64,000 nt of DNA from Pseudomonadota bacterium. GTDB taxonomy: Bacteria; Myxococcota_A; Polyangia; Polyangiales; Polyangiaceae. This document shows, piece after piece, positions 33,337-42,081 of this stretch. Below the pieces are notes generated by a model that was given only the letters and a program-made list of their open reading frames with translations, was not told the origin of the DNA and made no database searches. The first letter of the stretch is position 1; every line of letters begins with the position of its first letter. The DNA lies in assembly GCA_023398955.1 (NCBI GenBank), contig JAEWRL010000144.1:1-64000 (forward strand). The letters run 5' to 3'. The position numbers and the translations under genes are program-made.

Positions 33337-33756
33337 ATGGAAGAAGCATTCTACGGGCACTTGCCTCATCACGACGGGAATGCCGCAGCGGAGCTGACGG
33401 ACTTCGTGCTGGAAGATGATGCCCCTCAACCATCACTGGAGAGCGTCGCTCCCGAGCAGGTGAGGGAGGCAGCCATCACTGCCTTGAAGACCGTCTACGA
33501 TCCGGAGATCCCCGTCAATATCTACGATCTCGGGCTCATCTACCACCTCGAGGCAGACGAGTCTGGCAGCGTGGATTGCCACATGACATTGACGGCTCCA
33601 GGGTGCCCCGTGGCAGGGGCGCTCATCAGGGAGGTTCACCAGAAGCTGTTGTCGGTGGATGGTGCCAACCACGTAAGGACCGAATTGGTGTGGGATCCGC
33701 CCTGGACGCGTGAGCGGATGAGCGAAGCAGCGCTACTCGAGCTGGGCTTCTTCTAG
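33337..33756 (+). CDS. sufT: SufT/DUF59 (MIP18-family) Fe-S maturation protein
   Basis: A 139-aa protein with a MIP18 (DUF59) domain: ALKTVYDPEIPVNIYDLGLIYHLE, then MTLTAPGCPVAG and the C-terminal LVWDPPWTRERMSEAALLELG. SufT helps mature Fe-S proteins, especially under high demand. An acidic N-terminal extension of about 35 residues precedes the domain. The frame opens at 33247 within sufU; the ATG at 33337 after GGCAAGGAAC is preferred. It follows sufU by 17 bases. Confidence 0.92.
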   Translation: MEEAFYGHLPHHDGNAAAELTDFVLEDDAPQPSLESVAPEQVREAAITALKTVYDPEIPVNIYDLGLIYHLEADESGSVDCHMTLTAPGCPVAGALIREVHQKLLSVDGANHVRTELVWDPPWTRERMSEAALLELGFF

Positions 33757-33852
33757 CGAGCGGGTGATGCTGCGCAGGCTCACCGGTGCTTCAGCGATGA
33801 GGCGCTTGGCGGCAACAGCGCTGTACGAACGGAGTATGGAACGAGGTAAGGA

Positions 33853-34230
33853 ATGTCAGGTAGTCCTCAACCGGAAGCTAGCAAGGCACCTCCCGAGATC
33901 ACCCTCACCGAGGCGGCCGCCGAGTTCGTGAAGCGCCGCCGCGTCAAGCTCGACCAGCCAGCGGCTGCACTGCGGGTGGGCGTACGGGGCGGTGGTTGCA
34001 ATGGCCTCACTTACGTGACGGATCTCACCGAAGAACCGCCGACCGCTCGCGAGATCGTTTACGAGTTCTGGGGCGTGCAAGTGTACGTCGACAACCGCAG
34101 TCTCAAGTTCATTCGGGGCAGCGTCATCGACGCACAGAACTCGCTGATGTACCAGGGGCTCAAGTTTCACAATCCGCAGGAGGCTTCCACCTGCGGCTGT
34201 GGCTCGACCTTCAACGTCAAGGATGGTTGA
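33853..34230 (+). CDS. sufA: A-type Fe-S carrier (SufA/IscA family)
   Basis: A 125-aa HesB/IscA-type carrier. The first cluster cysteine is in RVGVRGGGCNGLTYV and the other two are in STCGCGSTFNV, the C-x(n)-CGC pattern. Hallmarks EITLTEAAAEFVKRR and GSVIDAQNSLMYQGLKFHNPQ are present. It follows sufT by 96 bases, probably in the same transcript or with its own promoter. Whether it is closer to SufA, IscA or ErpA cannot be told here. Confidence 0.88.
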   Translation: MSGSPQPEASKAPPEITLTEAAAEFVKRRRVKLDQPAAALRVGVRGGGCNGLTYVTDLTEEPPTAREIVYEFWGVQVYVDNRSLKFIRGSVIDAQNSLMYQGLKFHNPQEASTCGCGSTFNVKDG

Positions 34231-34242
34231 CGGACACAGGAC

Positions 34243-34542
34243 TCACGGAGAAGTGACGGTGCATTCGTATTCGCCGAGTAGGTAGAGAGTCCGCTTGCAT
34301 TCTACGTCGATGCTGCGGCGCGACTTCCCAGGGGGAGTTGCCGAGAGGCCGTAGGAGTGAAACAGCGGGTTCCTCGAGCCTTGGGTCAATTGATAGGGGC
34401 AAATGACGCCTCCGCATGCGGCGAGGCCCGCCTTCGCCTCGACCTCCTCCGACACGCCGTAGACGTTGTAGAGGCCGAGGGCGGTGGCCGCGAGCAGGAG
34501 AACGCTGAAGAGGGAACGTAGCGGGTTGCTGCCGTTGGACAT
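34243..34542 (-). CDS. Small membrane-anchored protein of unknown function
   Basis: I do not recognise this protein. From the ATG at 34542 it has about 99 aa: a short polar N-terminus, one transmembrane helix (about residues 9-26), and an outer segment with CGGVIC, RNPLFHSYG and two C-terminal cysteines, which could form disulfides. It converges with the SufA-type gene (12 bases apart) and lies 26 bases downstream of the methyltransferase gene, probably in the same transcript. Confidence 0.55.
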   Translation of the reverse strand: MSNGSNPLRSLFSVLLLAATALGLYNVYGVSEEVEAKAGLAACGGVICPYQLTQGSRNPLFHSYGLSATPPGKSRRSIDVECKRTLYLLGEYECTVTSP

Positions 34543-34568
34543 GACGGGTCTCTGCGCTCCGTGCGAGT

Positions 34569-35171
34569 CTACTTCGTTCCGCCGCACATCTCCAGCTCGT
34601 AGAAGGGGACTGGACGATCCTTCACCCACCATAGGCCGGCTCCGATGGAAAGAAGGTGCTTGTTCAGGATACCTCGGTAGTAGGAGCCATTTCTGATGAA
34701 GATGTCCTGGTCCGTACGCTCTTTGTCGCAACGTTCACGAAGATCGCCCCTGGTCGTGATCTCCAGGTAGACCAGACCCCGGGACATTGCTGCGATATTT
34801 GCGACGGCGGGTGCCACGTCCGGGTCCGGCAAGTACTGGAGCACGCCCTGACACACGATGAGGTCGTGTTTCTTGCGGTCGCGCCAGCGAGCGATGTCGC
34901 GATTCTGAAACTCATGCTTCTTGCACATGGCTTGGCTTACTTCGGTGCCAGTGTACTTCACCCCTGGGGCGTTCTGCTTGATCCAGGTCTGCCACAACCC
35001 GATTCCCGCGCCGATGTCGAGGACGCTCTTCATTTCTATGTTGTTCCAGCGTGCGAAGGCGAACACGAACTCAGCCAGGGCTGCATGCTGCTCAGGCGAT
35101 ACGACGCGTGTGTCCGGATCCTCGTAGAACCGCTGGTAATACGCTTCGTTGAAGCGTTGAAACCGATCCAT
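34569..35171 (-). CDS. Class I SAM-dependent methyltransferase
   Basis: A protein of about 200 aa with a Rossmann-type methyltransferase fold. Motif I is VLDIGAGIGLWQTWI, motif II is KYTGTEVSQAMC, and the post-I segment is HDLIVCQGVLQYLPD. The substrate is unknown. A start at 35297 would add 42 unusual residues; the internal ATG at 35171 (DRFQRFNEAYYQRFYED) is preferred. No biosynthetic cluster surrounds it. Confidence 0.8.
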   Translation of the reverse strand: MDRFQRFNEAYYQRFYEDPDTRVVSPEQHAALAEFVFAFARWNNIEMKSVLDIGAGIGLWQTWIKQNAPGVKYTGTEVSQAMCKKHEFQNRDIARWRDRKKHDLIVCQGVLQYLPDPDVAPAVANIAAMSRGLVYLEITTRGDLRERCDKERTDQDIFIRNGSYYRGILNKHLLSIGAGLWWVKDRPVPFYELEMCGGTK

Positions 35172-35390
35172 GGCGCGCAGTCTACATCGAAGCAGGGCGA
35201 AGAAATCGACATCTCTCTGCCTCGAATCATGGTTCATGTATCGACCGGCCAGGCGCAAGAGTCCCGACGTGACGGCACATGCGTTTGATCGGTGCACTGG
35301 TAATGCGATTGTGGGAGCCGTCTGAGCGGGACGAGGTGTGTTCCGTGCGCCCCTCTGATGCTGGATGGGCCGGCAGGCCCGTTCTGGAAA

Positions 35391-36008
35391 TCAGCGCACG
35401 TAAGTGTCCGACTCGGGGAGGGAGGGTGAACCGGGGGTTCCTGCCGCCGGAGGCGGCGTTCCGCAGACGAGGCCGGAGACACCACCTGATACAATGAACG
35501 TCATCAGGTCGGAGCTGCCGACCACCACGGGCCGCACGAGCTCGCGAGGGACGAGCACGAGGTTCCCGGCGAAGTTGTACGATTGGGGGAAGTAGACCGC
35601 CACGTGCGTCGTCAGGCCCAATAACTCCAGATTGTCCTGGGTGACGAACCCGAGGGCCATGACTGAAGAACTTGGGGAGAGGGCGACCGCGACGGGGCGA
35701 TCGAAGCGCTTCTTGTCACCAACAAAGGCATTCATGAGGTCTTTGATCGAAGAGTAGATGAGCTTCACGAGTGGCACGCGTGTCAGCGCGCTTTCGAACT
35801 CTTCGACCAGGGTCTTGCCGATGACGTTGGACGTCAGCATGCCCACGCCAGTGATGACCGCCAGAGTGAGCAGGAGCCCAAGGCCAGGCACTCCAAGGGG
35901 CAAGAGTTGATCGAGGGTGGTGAATGTCAGCACGACCGCATAGACCGTCAGAGCCACGGGTACGACCACCAAGGCTCCGCGGAGGAAATAGCTAGGCAAC
36001 TTGCGCAT
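35391..36008 (-). CDS. DUF502 membrane protein
   Basis: A 205-aa protein of the DUF502 family. Two N-terminal transmembrane helices (LRGALVVVPVALTVYAVVL and LGLLLTLAVITGVGML) are followed by the conserved ALTRVPLVKLIYSSIKDLMNAF segment and the FVTQDN, AVYFPQS and VPRELVRPV motifs. The C-terminus ends in a Pro/Gly-rich tail. Family function is unknown. It lies 74 bases downstream of pheA on the same strand. Confidence 0.9.
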   Translation of the reverse strand: MRKLPSYFLRGALVVVPVALTVYAVVLTFTTLDQLLPLGVPGLGLLLTLAVITGVGMLTSNVIGKTLVEEFESALTRVPLVKLIYSSIKDLMNAFVGDKKRFDRPVAVALSPSSSVMALGFVTQDNLELLGLTTHVAVYFPQSYNFAGNLVLVPRELVRPVVVGSSDLMTFIVSGGVSGLVCGTPPPAAGTPGSPSLPESDTYVR

Positions 36009-36082
36009 ACGGCAGTTATTACCGGGCTCACTCGCCGGTGGAAAGTACTGCCGCTGTCGCGGGGTGTGCTTCGGGTGCGTTG

Positions 36083-37291
36083 CTAGTCGGAACGAGGGTA
36101 GCTACCGAGCACCTTGGTCATCTGGCACAACTCTCCGAGCTGCTCGAGGGCCCCTGAGAGCTCGGGGCTCGTACGATGACCTTCGAGATCCGTGAAGAAT
36201 ACGTACTCCCAGCGTTTGGAGCGCGCCGGACGCGATTCAATCCTGGTAAGGTTGATCCCCGCTTTGTCGAAGACTTCGAGGATCTGCCGGAGCGCACCCC
36301 GCTCGTCGCGGGTCGAGAACACCAGGCTGGTCTTGTCCCGTCCCGTGGGGGGGGCATCCTGAGTGGCCAGTACGATGAAGCGCGTGGCGTTCTGCGCTTG
36401 GTCTTGAATGGCCTCTCGAAGGACGCGGAGTCCGGATAGCTCAGCGGCCAGGCGGCCCGCAACGGCCGCTGCAGCTGGGTCGTCGGCGGCCTGCCGCGCT
36501 GCGGCGGTGGTCGAATCCGCCACCACGAGCTGTGCGTGCGGGAGGTTTCTGCCCAGCCATCGTCGACACTGCGCAAGAGCCTGCGGGTGGGAGTAGACGC
36601 GGAGAATGCTGCCCATGTCGTGGGTGAGACCCACGAGGCATTGGGCGACGTCCAAGACGAGCTCTTGACGAATGAGGAGGTCCGTGTCGAGCAGGTTGTC
36701 CAGCGTGAAGGTGACGCCGCCCTCGCTCGAGTTCTCTATCGGGGCAACGCCATACGTAGCGCGTCCGCGCACCACAGCGTCAAAGACGCCCGGGATCGTC
36801 GCGGCTTCGACGTACTGAGCCGCCAGCCCAAACGCTGCTCTTGCTGCCATGTGTGTGAACGTCCCGGGAGGGCCCAAGTACGCTGCGCTAATCGGCTGTT
36901 CTACGGCGAGGCACGCGCTAATGACCTCCCGGAACACGGAGCGGACGCTGCGCCGAGGGAAGAGTCCGTGCGGAGCTTCACTCGCTTTCGCCTCCAGTCG
37001 AGATAGAACATCCGCCTCGCGTTCGGGATCGTGCAGCGCCATGCCATGACTGCGCTTGAACCGCGCGATGGCGCGTGCCTGTTCGGCACGCTGGTCCAAC
37101 AGCGCGAGTAGCTGGTCATCGATCGTATCGACGCGACGTCTCGCTTCTGCGAGAACTGAATCGGGGTTGCTACTCGGGTTCCCCTGTGAACCGTCACTTG
37201 GCGTTTGCACGGGCCCGTGTTCGGGCCCTGTTGATCTGGCGCTCACGGCAGCCTCCGAGAGCACCGCATAGCAGATCCCTTCGGGCGCCAC
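36083..37291 (-). CDS. pheA: Chorismate mutase/prephenate dehydratase (P-protein)
   Basis: A bifunctional enzyme of phenylalanine synthesis, 402 aa from the GTG at 37291. An AroQ-type chorismate mutase domain (about 48-130) begins AEARRRVDTIDDQLLALLDQRA. The prephenate dehydratase domain (about 135-310) has AYLGPPGTFTHMAA, YGVAPIENSSEG and the catalytic NATRFIVLA (TRF). A C-terminal ACT domain has RGALRQILEVFDKAGINLTR and IESRP, so feedback inhibition by phenylalanine is expected. The N-terminal 45 residues are low-complexity and a GTG at 37246 is an equally possible start. It diverges from the L,D-transpeptidase gene. Confidence 0.93.
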   Translation of the reverse strand: MAPEGICYAVLSEAAVSARSTGPEHGPVQTPSDGSQGNPSSNPDSVLAEARRRVDTIDDQLLALLDQRAEQARAIARFKRSHGMALHDPEREADVLSRLEAKASEAPHGLFPRRSVRSVFREVISACLAVEQPISAAYLGPPGTFTHMAARAAFGLAAQYVEAATIPGVFDAVVRGRATYGVAPIENSSEGGVTFTLDNLLDTDLLIRQELVLDVAQCLVGLTHDMGSILRVYSHPQALAQCRRWLGRNLPHAQLVVADSTTAAARQAADDPAAAAVAGRLAAELSGLRVLREAIQDQAQNATRFIVLATQDAPPTGRDKTSLVFSTRDERGALRQILEVFDKAGINLTRIESRPARSKRWEYVFFTDLEGHRTSPELSGALEQLGELCQMTKVLGSYPRSD

Positions 37292-37436
37292 GACGACGCC
37301 GTGCCGCTCGTCGCGAGATGTCTCGTGCGAGGCTGCGGGGGCCGTCCAGTGATCCCGTAGCTAGCGGTGGGCCGGTCGGCTAATTTGCCGAATTCTGGGC
37401 TGTTCTCTCCAGCTTTGGCATTCACGAGGAATGCGA

Positions 37437-39056
37437 GTGCACAATCTAATCCGGGCCCGCCGGTCGCTCGTACTCATTGCCGGACTCGCTAGCCTCCTTG
37501 GGTGCAATGACGCGAGTGAAGGGGAGGGCGCAGAGGGGCAGGTGCCCGGAATGGCTGGCGTCACTTCTGCGGAATCGCTCGACCTGTCGTCGAACTTGGC
37601 TCACGTGCCGGTTCCGCCCGAGGACGGTCCGAAGTTGGCTCCGCTTAGACTCGTGACTCCCGTGTACCCAGAGCCGGACTCCCGCGCCGAGGCAGTCGGG
37701 TACCTACGCCTCGGCGCCCGCGTTGCTCGCTCGGTCGAGCCAGTCTCAAGAGACGACTGCGCCGGAGGTTGGTACGCGGTGCGCCCGGTTGGATTCGTTT
37801 GCGTCGGAGACACGGCGACGACCGACGTGGAGCATCCACTCGTTCGGGCGCTCGATGTCGAGCCCCGCCGCGAGCGGCCGATGCCCTATAGGTACGGGTT
37901 TCTCCGGGCTATCGCACCCAACTACCTCCGTGTCCCAACTGTGGCGGAGCAACGCCAATACGAAATGCGTCTCGAACGTCACCTCAGGAACTATCACAAG
38001 CTGAAGGATCGCTGGGATGCGCTGGACGTCGGGGCGAACGATATTCCGCTATCACCCTCCGGCGCGGCAGTCGGCAAGATCCCCGACCACGCGGTTCCGC
38101 TCGACATGAGCGAGCGCTATGGTGGTTCGGGCGACGATCGCGTTCCTTGGTGGCTCAATGGCGATCGCCACATTCCCAATGTCTCGTCCTTCCGCGCACC
38201 GCACTATGCCGTGATCGCAGATCGGATCAAGAGGCACGCTGGGGTCGCGATGATTGGCACGTTCGTGAGCGATGAAGCCTCTGGCAATCGACGCTTTGCG
38301 GTAACGACGGACCTTCGACTCCTACCAACGGACAAGGTGAAGGCGAGCTCCGGTTCGCCCTTCCACGGTGCCGAAATCGGCGAGGTTGGCCTGCCGATAG
38401 CGTTCCCGATTGCAGATCAAACGTACGAATACACCCTGGAGGGCAGCGCCCTCCGACGAGGTGAGCGCGTCGCACGTCGGGAAGTCGTTCCCCTCACGGG
38501 GCGGGTGAAGCGGCTCCGCGGCGTGCGTGTTGTGGAGACCCGCAGCGGCACATGGCTGCGCAGCGAGGATCTCAAGACTGCCGCGAAGCCCACATCTCTG
38601 CCGAGCTGGGCTCGCGGAAACACGAAGTGGATTGACGTATCCATCGCAAACCAGGTGCTCGTGCTATGGGAGGGAGACAAGCCCGTGTACGCGACGCTGG
38701 TGTCGAGTGGGCGAGGAGGACTCGGTGACCCTGGGACGCCCTTACTGACGCCACGCGGTACTTTCCGCATCTACCAGAAGCACGTTACGACCACCATGGA
38801 TTCGGATGCGGCTGACGACGAGTTCGAGCTGCGAGACGTTCCCTGGGTGATGTACTTCAAGGGAGGCTACGCGCTGCACGCGGCTTACTGGCACGATGAC
38901 TTTGGCCGGGCGCGGTCACATGGCTGCATCAACCTATCGCCAGTCGACGCTCGGTACGTTTTCATGTGGTCCGCGCCCCAGGTTCCTGCGCACTGGCATG
39001 CTGCTTATGCGCGAGACCCGTTTGAAGCGGGGACTATCGTGCATATCCATGCTTGA
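37437..39056 (+). CDS. L,D-transpeptidase (YkuD) lipoprotein
   Basis: A cell-wall enzyme of about 539 aa, expected to make 3-3 peptidoglycan crosslinks or attach lipoproteins. A lipobox (LASLLGC) follows a basic, hydrophobic signal. The YkuD domain is C-terminal (about 395-530), with the catalytic motif RSHGCINLSPVDA and the upstream HAAYWHDDFG histidines. The region between is unrecognised and may be SH3-like or a substrate arm. GAGGA touches the ATG at 37431 with no spacing, whereas the GTG at 37437 has a good six-base gap, so GTG is preferred. Confidence 0.88.
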   Translation: MHNLIRARRSLVLIAGLASLLGCNDASEGEGAEGQVPGMAGVTSAESLDLSSNLAHVPVPPEDGPKLAPLRLVTPVYPEPDSRAEAVGYLRLGARVARSVEPVSRDDCAGGWYAVRPVGFVCVGDTATTDVEHPLVRALDVEPRRERPMPYRYGFLRAIAPNYLRVPTVAEQRQYEMRLERHLRNYHKLKDRWDALDVGANDIPLSPSGAAVGKIPDHAVPLDMSERYGGSGDDRVPWWLNGDRHIPNVSSFRAPHYAVIADRIKRHAGVAMIGTFVSDEASGNRRFAVTTDLRLLPTDKVKASSGSPFHGAEIGEVGLPIAFPIADQTYEYTLEGSALRRGERVARREVVPLTGRVKRLRGVRVVETRSGTWLRSEDLKTAAKPTSLPSWARGNTKWIDVSIANQVLVLWEGDKPVYATLVSSGRGGLGDPGTPLLTPRGTFRIYQKHVTTTMDSDAADDEFELRDVPWVMYFKGGYALHAAYWHDDFGRARSHGCINLSPVDARYVFMWSAPQVPAHWHAAYARDPFEAGTIVHIHA

Positions 39057-39230
39057 GGATGTCTGTTCCCTTTGTGAGAGATCCAAACCAAGTTTGGCAG
39101 GATGGTGCGCCGCGACTGGGCGGGCTAACACTAGTGCGGGAGGTTGGCGCGACGTTCGCGCGGCACGAGCTGAAGTTCACCCCGTTTGGCGGACGCCCCA
39201 AGAAGCGCGACAATGCGCGAGGAGTGTCCC

Positions 39231-39311
39231 ATGTCATCGAAGACGAGAAAGCAGCGTAGGCTGCGGAGGAGCTTCACCGCGGAGTTCAAGGCAGATGGCG
39301 TTCGTAGGTGA
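39231..39311 (+). pseudogene. Transposase OrfA N-terminal remnant (IS3-like)
   Basis: A 26-codon frame from ATG 39231, preceded by GGAG, ends in TGA. Its product contains RRSFTAEFKADGVR, the classic opening of IS3-family OrfA transposases (FTAEFKA-VRL). The stop and a frame change cut it off just where the helix-turn-helix should begin. No inverted repeats or OrfB remain. Confidence 0.7.
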
Positions 39312-39344
39312 CGAAGGAATGGAGCGAGGCGACACGATTCTCTG

Positions 39345-39503
39345 GAGGTGCGAATCGGTAGTCATCTCGGGCGGCGCGAGCAACGGGAGTCGCTTGCGTC
39401 GTACGCCTATGGGATCGTCGGCGAGGGTGAGCGCAAGAGCGTCGAGCCTATGGCGGGCTCGCACAATCGTCGAGGTGGTCGACAACTGCGCTCGCCAATC
39501 TAG
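39345..39503 (+). pseudogene. Transposase remnant (IS701/IS4-like N-terminus)
   Basis: An open stretch without its own start encodes LGRREQRESLASYAYGIV followed by GEGERKSVEPMA, which looks like the N-terminal part of IS701-type transposases (Y-x-x-GLL-GERKSVEP). It ends at TAG 39501-39503, overlapping by four bases the stop of the zinc-ribbon gene on the other strand. The rest of the transposase is gone. Confidence 0.6.
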
Positions 39504-41005
39504 GTGACGCGACGAATCACCGCCAGCAAGACCACGATTGTTACCAAGACCGCGAAGGCGACCACTAACCGGACTTGTCGCGCTGGTGCGGGAGGAGGGA
39601 TGGTTGGCTCGAATGGAGGCCCTCCAGCGCCTGAAGCTCTCGCGGAATCGCTGATTGCAGAACGTCCGGCTGCGGGTCGCAGGCCCGTATGCATCGCAGG
39701 CGAGTTGCTCGTGGCGCCGTAGAACAAACGAGTTGGGTCGTCGTCCTCGGCAGTAGCCGTCCCCCCCGGCGGCGCCAATGTCCCGGCGGGGTGCTCTGCC
39801 TCGTCCCTATCTAGTGCGATCGTCTTCTCGTCCTCAAGGTCGGTGTGGGGCGCACCGAGCCCGAGCGTCACGCTCGAGTCCACCACCGCGGTCGCTTGAG
39901 GGTCATCCCAAGTGCTTGGAGCCTCCGGCGTGCTCGCCCCGGAGCGCCGAAGCGAACAATCGGGAGGGTGGGCGCCTCCGTCCGGTGTGATCGATACGCT
40001 TCGTACACCGGAGACCCCTGAGCGGGATGATCGCTTCCCTTGAGGCGGCACTCGGATCCCCCGGCTCGCCATGGCGTCGACAAGCTCCGGCACTTCGAAA
40101 ACACCTTGCCACTGATCCATGCCGTCGCGCCAGACAACTGTCTCGGCATCGATGAGCCGTTGCTTATAGAGCGCGATCAGCTGATCAGTGGTTCGCTCCT
40201 CCTGGAGCTCTTCTGAGAGCGCGACGAGCCAAACCGTCGGGGGGACGACCGCGGGGGGCCTTGCCGGCTTCGCCGCGCGGCTCGGGTTGGGCCGTTGTGG
40301 CGCCGAGATTCCCTTGGAGGGCCCCGCGTTGCCCACCCGAGAAGGGCGCGGTACTGCGGGGTGAGCGGTGCGGGACGCCGTATCGTGTTTCGGGGGCGCA
40401 GCGGGGATGCGTGAACTCTCCGGTGCTGGCACCCCGAGCCCATTGACGTGAGCCTGCTCTCCTCGACGCGAGCCGCTCGTGTTACTGCCCGCGTCTCCGC
40501 GTCCATGGGGTGGCCGCGTCAACACTTTGCTGGCTCTGGAGCTTGCGCCTCGGGGCGCATCTCCCGTTGTCGCCTTGTCCGTACGGGCGTACGTTCCGGG
40601 ATCGCGCGGAGCCGAGCCACGCAGACCGGGCTGTGCCGGTTGCCTTTCCGTGGCCCGGCGCGGAATGCTTGTGGCCGCTGCTTTCGGTGCTGAGGGGGCG
40701 CTCGCAGCCGTTGCATCGCACGATCGAGCGGGAATGGCGTTCCTCGGCTGGTGCGGGGCGCCATCTGCTAACGGGGGGGCGGTGGCGATTCTCTTCCCGG
40801 ACGCCGTACCGGATCTCAGCACCTCCCGCGCGGAGTGCTGACTACCCACGGAGGGTGGGCGATCTGCCGCCACCGGTGGGCTCACCGTGCCATCGATGTA
40901 GATGGGGGCCCCGCACTTTTTGCAGCAAATCCGTATTCGACGCCCCACCACCTTGGAGTCGGGGATGCCGTACTTCGCGGGGCATTGGGAACAGGAGACC
41001 TTCAT
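39500..41005 (-). CDS. MJ0042 zinc-ribbon/GYF domain membrane protein
   Basis: A 501-aa protein. The N-terminal zinc ribbon (MKVSCSQCPAKYGIPDSKV...RICCKKCGAPIYI) is of the MJ0042 type. A long Pro/Ala/Ser-rich disordered region follows. A GYF_2 domain (about 245-300) reads VWLVALSEELQEERTTDQLI to VWRDGMDQWQGVFEVPEL. Another disordered stretch with acidic patches precedes one C-terminal transmembrane helix (LVVAFAVLVTIVVLLAVI). Proteins of this build are common in myxobacteria; their function is unknown, with adaptor or regulatory roles suspected. Confidence 0.85.
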   Translation of the reverse strand: MKVSCSQCPAKYGIPDSKVVGRRIRICCKKCGAPIYIDGTVSPPVAADRPPSVGSQHSAREVLRSGTASGKRIATAPPLADGAPHQPRNAIPARSCDATAASAPSAPKAAATSIPRRATERQPAQPGLRGSAPRDPGTYARTDKATTGDAPRGASSRASKVLTRPPHGRGDAGSNTSGSRRGEQAHVNGLGVPAPESSRIPAAPPKHDTASRTAHPAVPRPSRVGNAGPSKGISAPQRPNPSRAAKPARPPAVVPPTVWLVALSEELQEERTTDQLIALYKQRLIDAETVVWRDGMDQWQGVFEVPELVDAMASRGIRVPPQGKRSSRSGVSGVRSVSITPDGGAHPPDCSLRRSGASTPEAPSTWDDPQATAVVDSSVTLGLGAPHTDLEDEKTIALDRDEAEHPAGTLAPPGGTATAEDDDPTRLFYGATSNSPAMHTGLRPAAGRSAISDSARASGAGGPPFEPTIPPPAPARQVRLVVAFAVLVTIVVLLAVIRRVT

Positions 41006-41264
41006 CGATCAACGCTTGGACAAGCCGCACCCGCGGAAACCCCTTCCGTCATTACCACGCCTGGGCAGCGCCGCCAACGGACCTTGGCGGCGGGCGCCTC
41101 TCGCCGTGCGAGCGTGCTCGGGCGGGGCACGGACGCTCGACTCGGGTCACGGCCTGGGCATTGGAAGATCGGCTCCTGAGAGGCGCGATTCCGCACCCAT
41201 GAGGGCGGTGCGGGACCGTCGCAGTGGAGGGGCCCGGACGGCGTCGAAGTGAGAGCGGATTTCG

Positions 41265-42005
41265 ATGGCACAGCGAGAGGCAGCATGCTCTCCTCTGGGC
41301 GCGATGACGTACGAGCGGCTGATGGTTGCAACCGCCACGACTCTGGCGGCGAGCATGCGCGTGCTCAGGGACGAAGCTGCCGGCCGACTCACACCAGCGC
41401 GCGCCGATCAACACATCGCGCGCTGGTCCGCGAGCTTGTTGGCGCAGGTGGACCTTTCCTTCGAAATCGCTCAGGTGGAGCTCGTGCCGCGAGACGAAGC
41501 TTTCGTCGTCATGAGCAATCACCAGTCACTCTACGACATTCCGGTGCTGTGCCAAGCTGTTCCCCTCCGCATGCGGATGATCGCGAAGGCGGAGCTTTTT
41601 CGTTTCCCTCTGTGGGGGCGCGCCATGACGAACCTGGGGTTTATCGATCTCGACAGAGGCAACAGGGCCCAATCCCTTCAGGGGCTGAAGCGCGCGCAAT
41701 CCGCATTGGCGTCGGGCACGAGCATCTGGGTTGCTCCAGAAGGTACCCGCAGCCCGACGGGTCGCCTCCTGCCGTTCAAGGCTGGGGGCTTCCATTTGGC
41801 CAGCGCGGCGCGTGCTCGGATCCTGCCGGTCACCATTGACGGAACCCGGCACGCTCTGCCTGCCAAGTCACTTCAGGCTCGTCGCGGCGTGCATGTCCGC
41901 GTGACCTTCGGAGCCCCCATAGACACTCGGGACTTCCAGCGGGCACAGCGAAGCACGCTCATTGAGCGCGTGCGAGCCGAGATCGAGCAGCCCCTAGTAC
42001 AGTGA
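41265..42005 (+). CDS. plsC: 1-acyl-sn-glycerol-3-phosphate acyltransferase
   Basis: A PlsC-type acyltransferase (246 aa) adding the second acyl chain in phosphatidic acid synthesis. The catalytic H-x4-D motif is NHQSLYD; the substrate-binding block is VAPEGTRSPTGRLLPFKAGG; ILPVTIDGT is block IV. There is no obvious long transmembrane segment. The start could also be the ATG at 41304. It lies divergent to the zinc-ribbon gene. Confidence 0.9.
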   Translation: MAQREAACSPLGAMTYERLMVATATTLAASMRVLRDEAAGRLTPARADQHIARWSASLLAQVDLSFEIAQVELVPRDEAFVVMSNHQSLYDIPVLCQAVPLRMRMIAKAELFRFPLWGRAMTNLGFIDLDRGNRAQSLQGLKRAQSALASGTSIWVAPEGTRSPTGRLLPFKAGGFHLASAARARILPVTIDGTRHALPAKSLQARRGVHVRVTFGAPIDTRDFQRAQRSTLIERVRAEIEQPLVQ

Positions 42006-42081
42006 TACGCTCCCGGCGCTGCCGAGCTGGCTTGCCCTCTTGACGAGCGCCGGAACCGAGCGAAGCGGGCGAGCACCGCCC

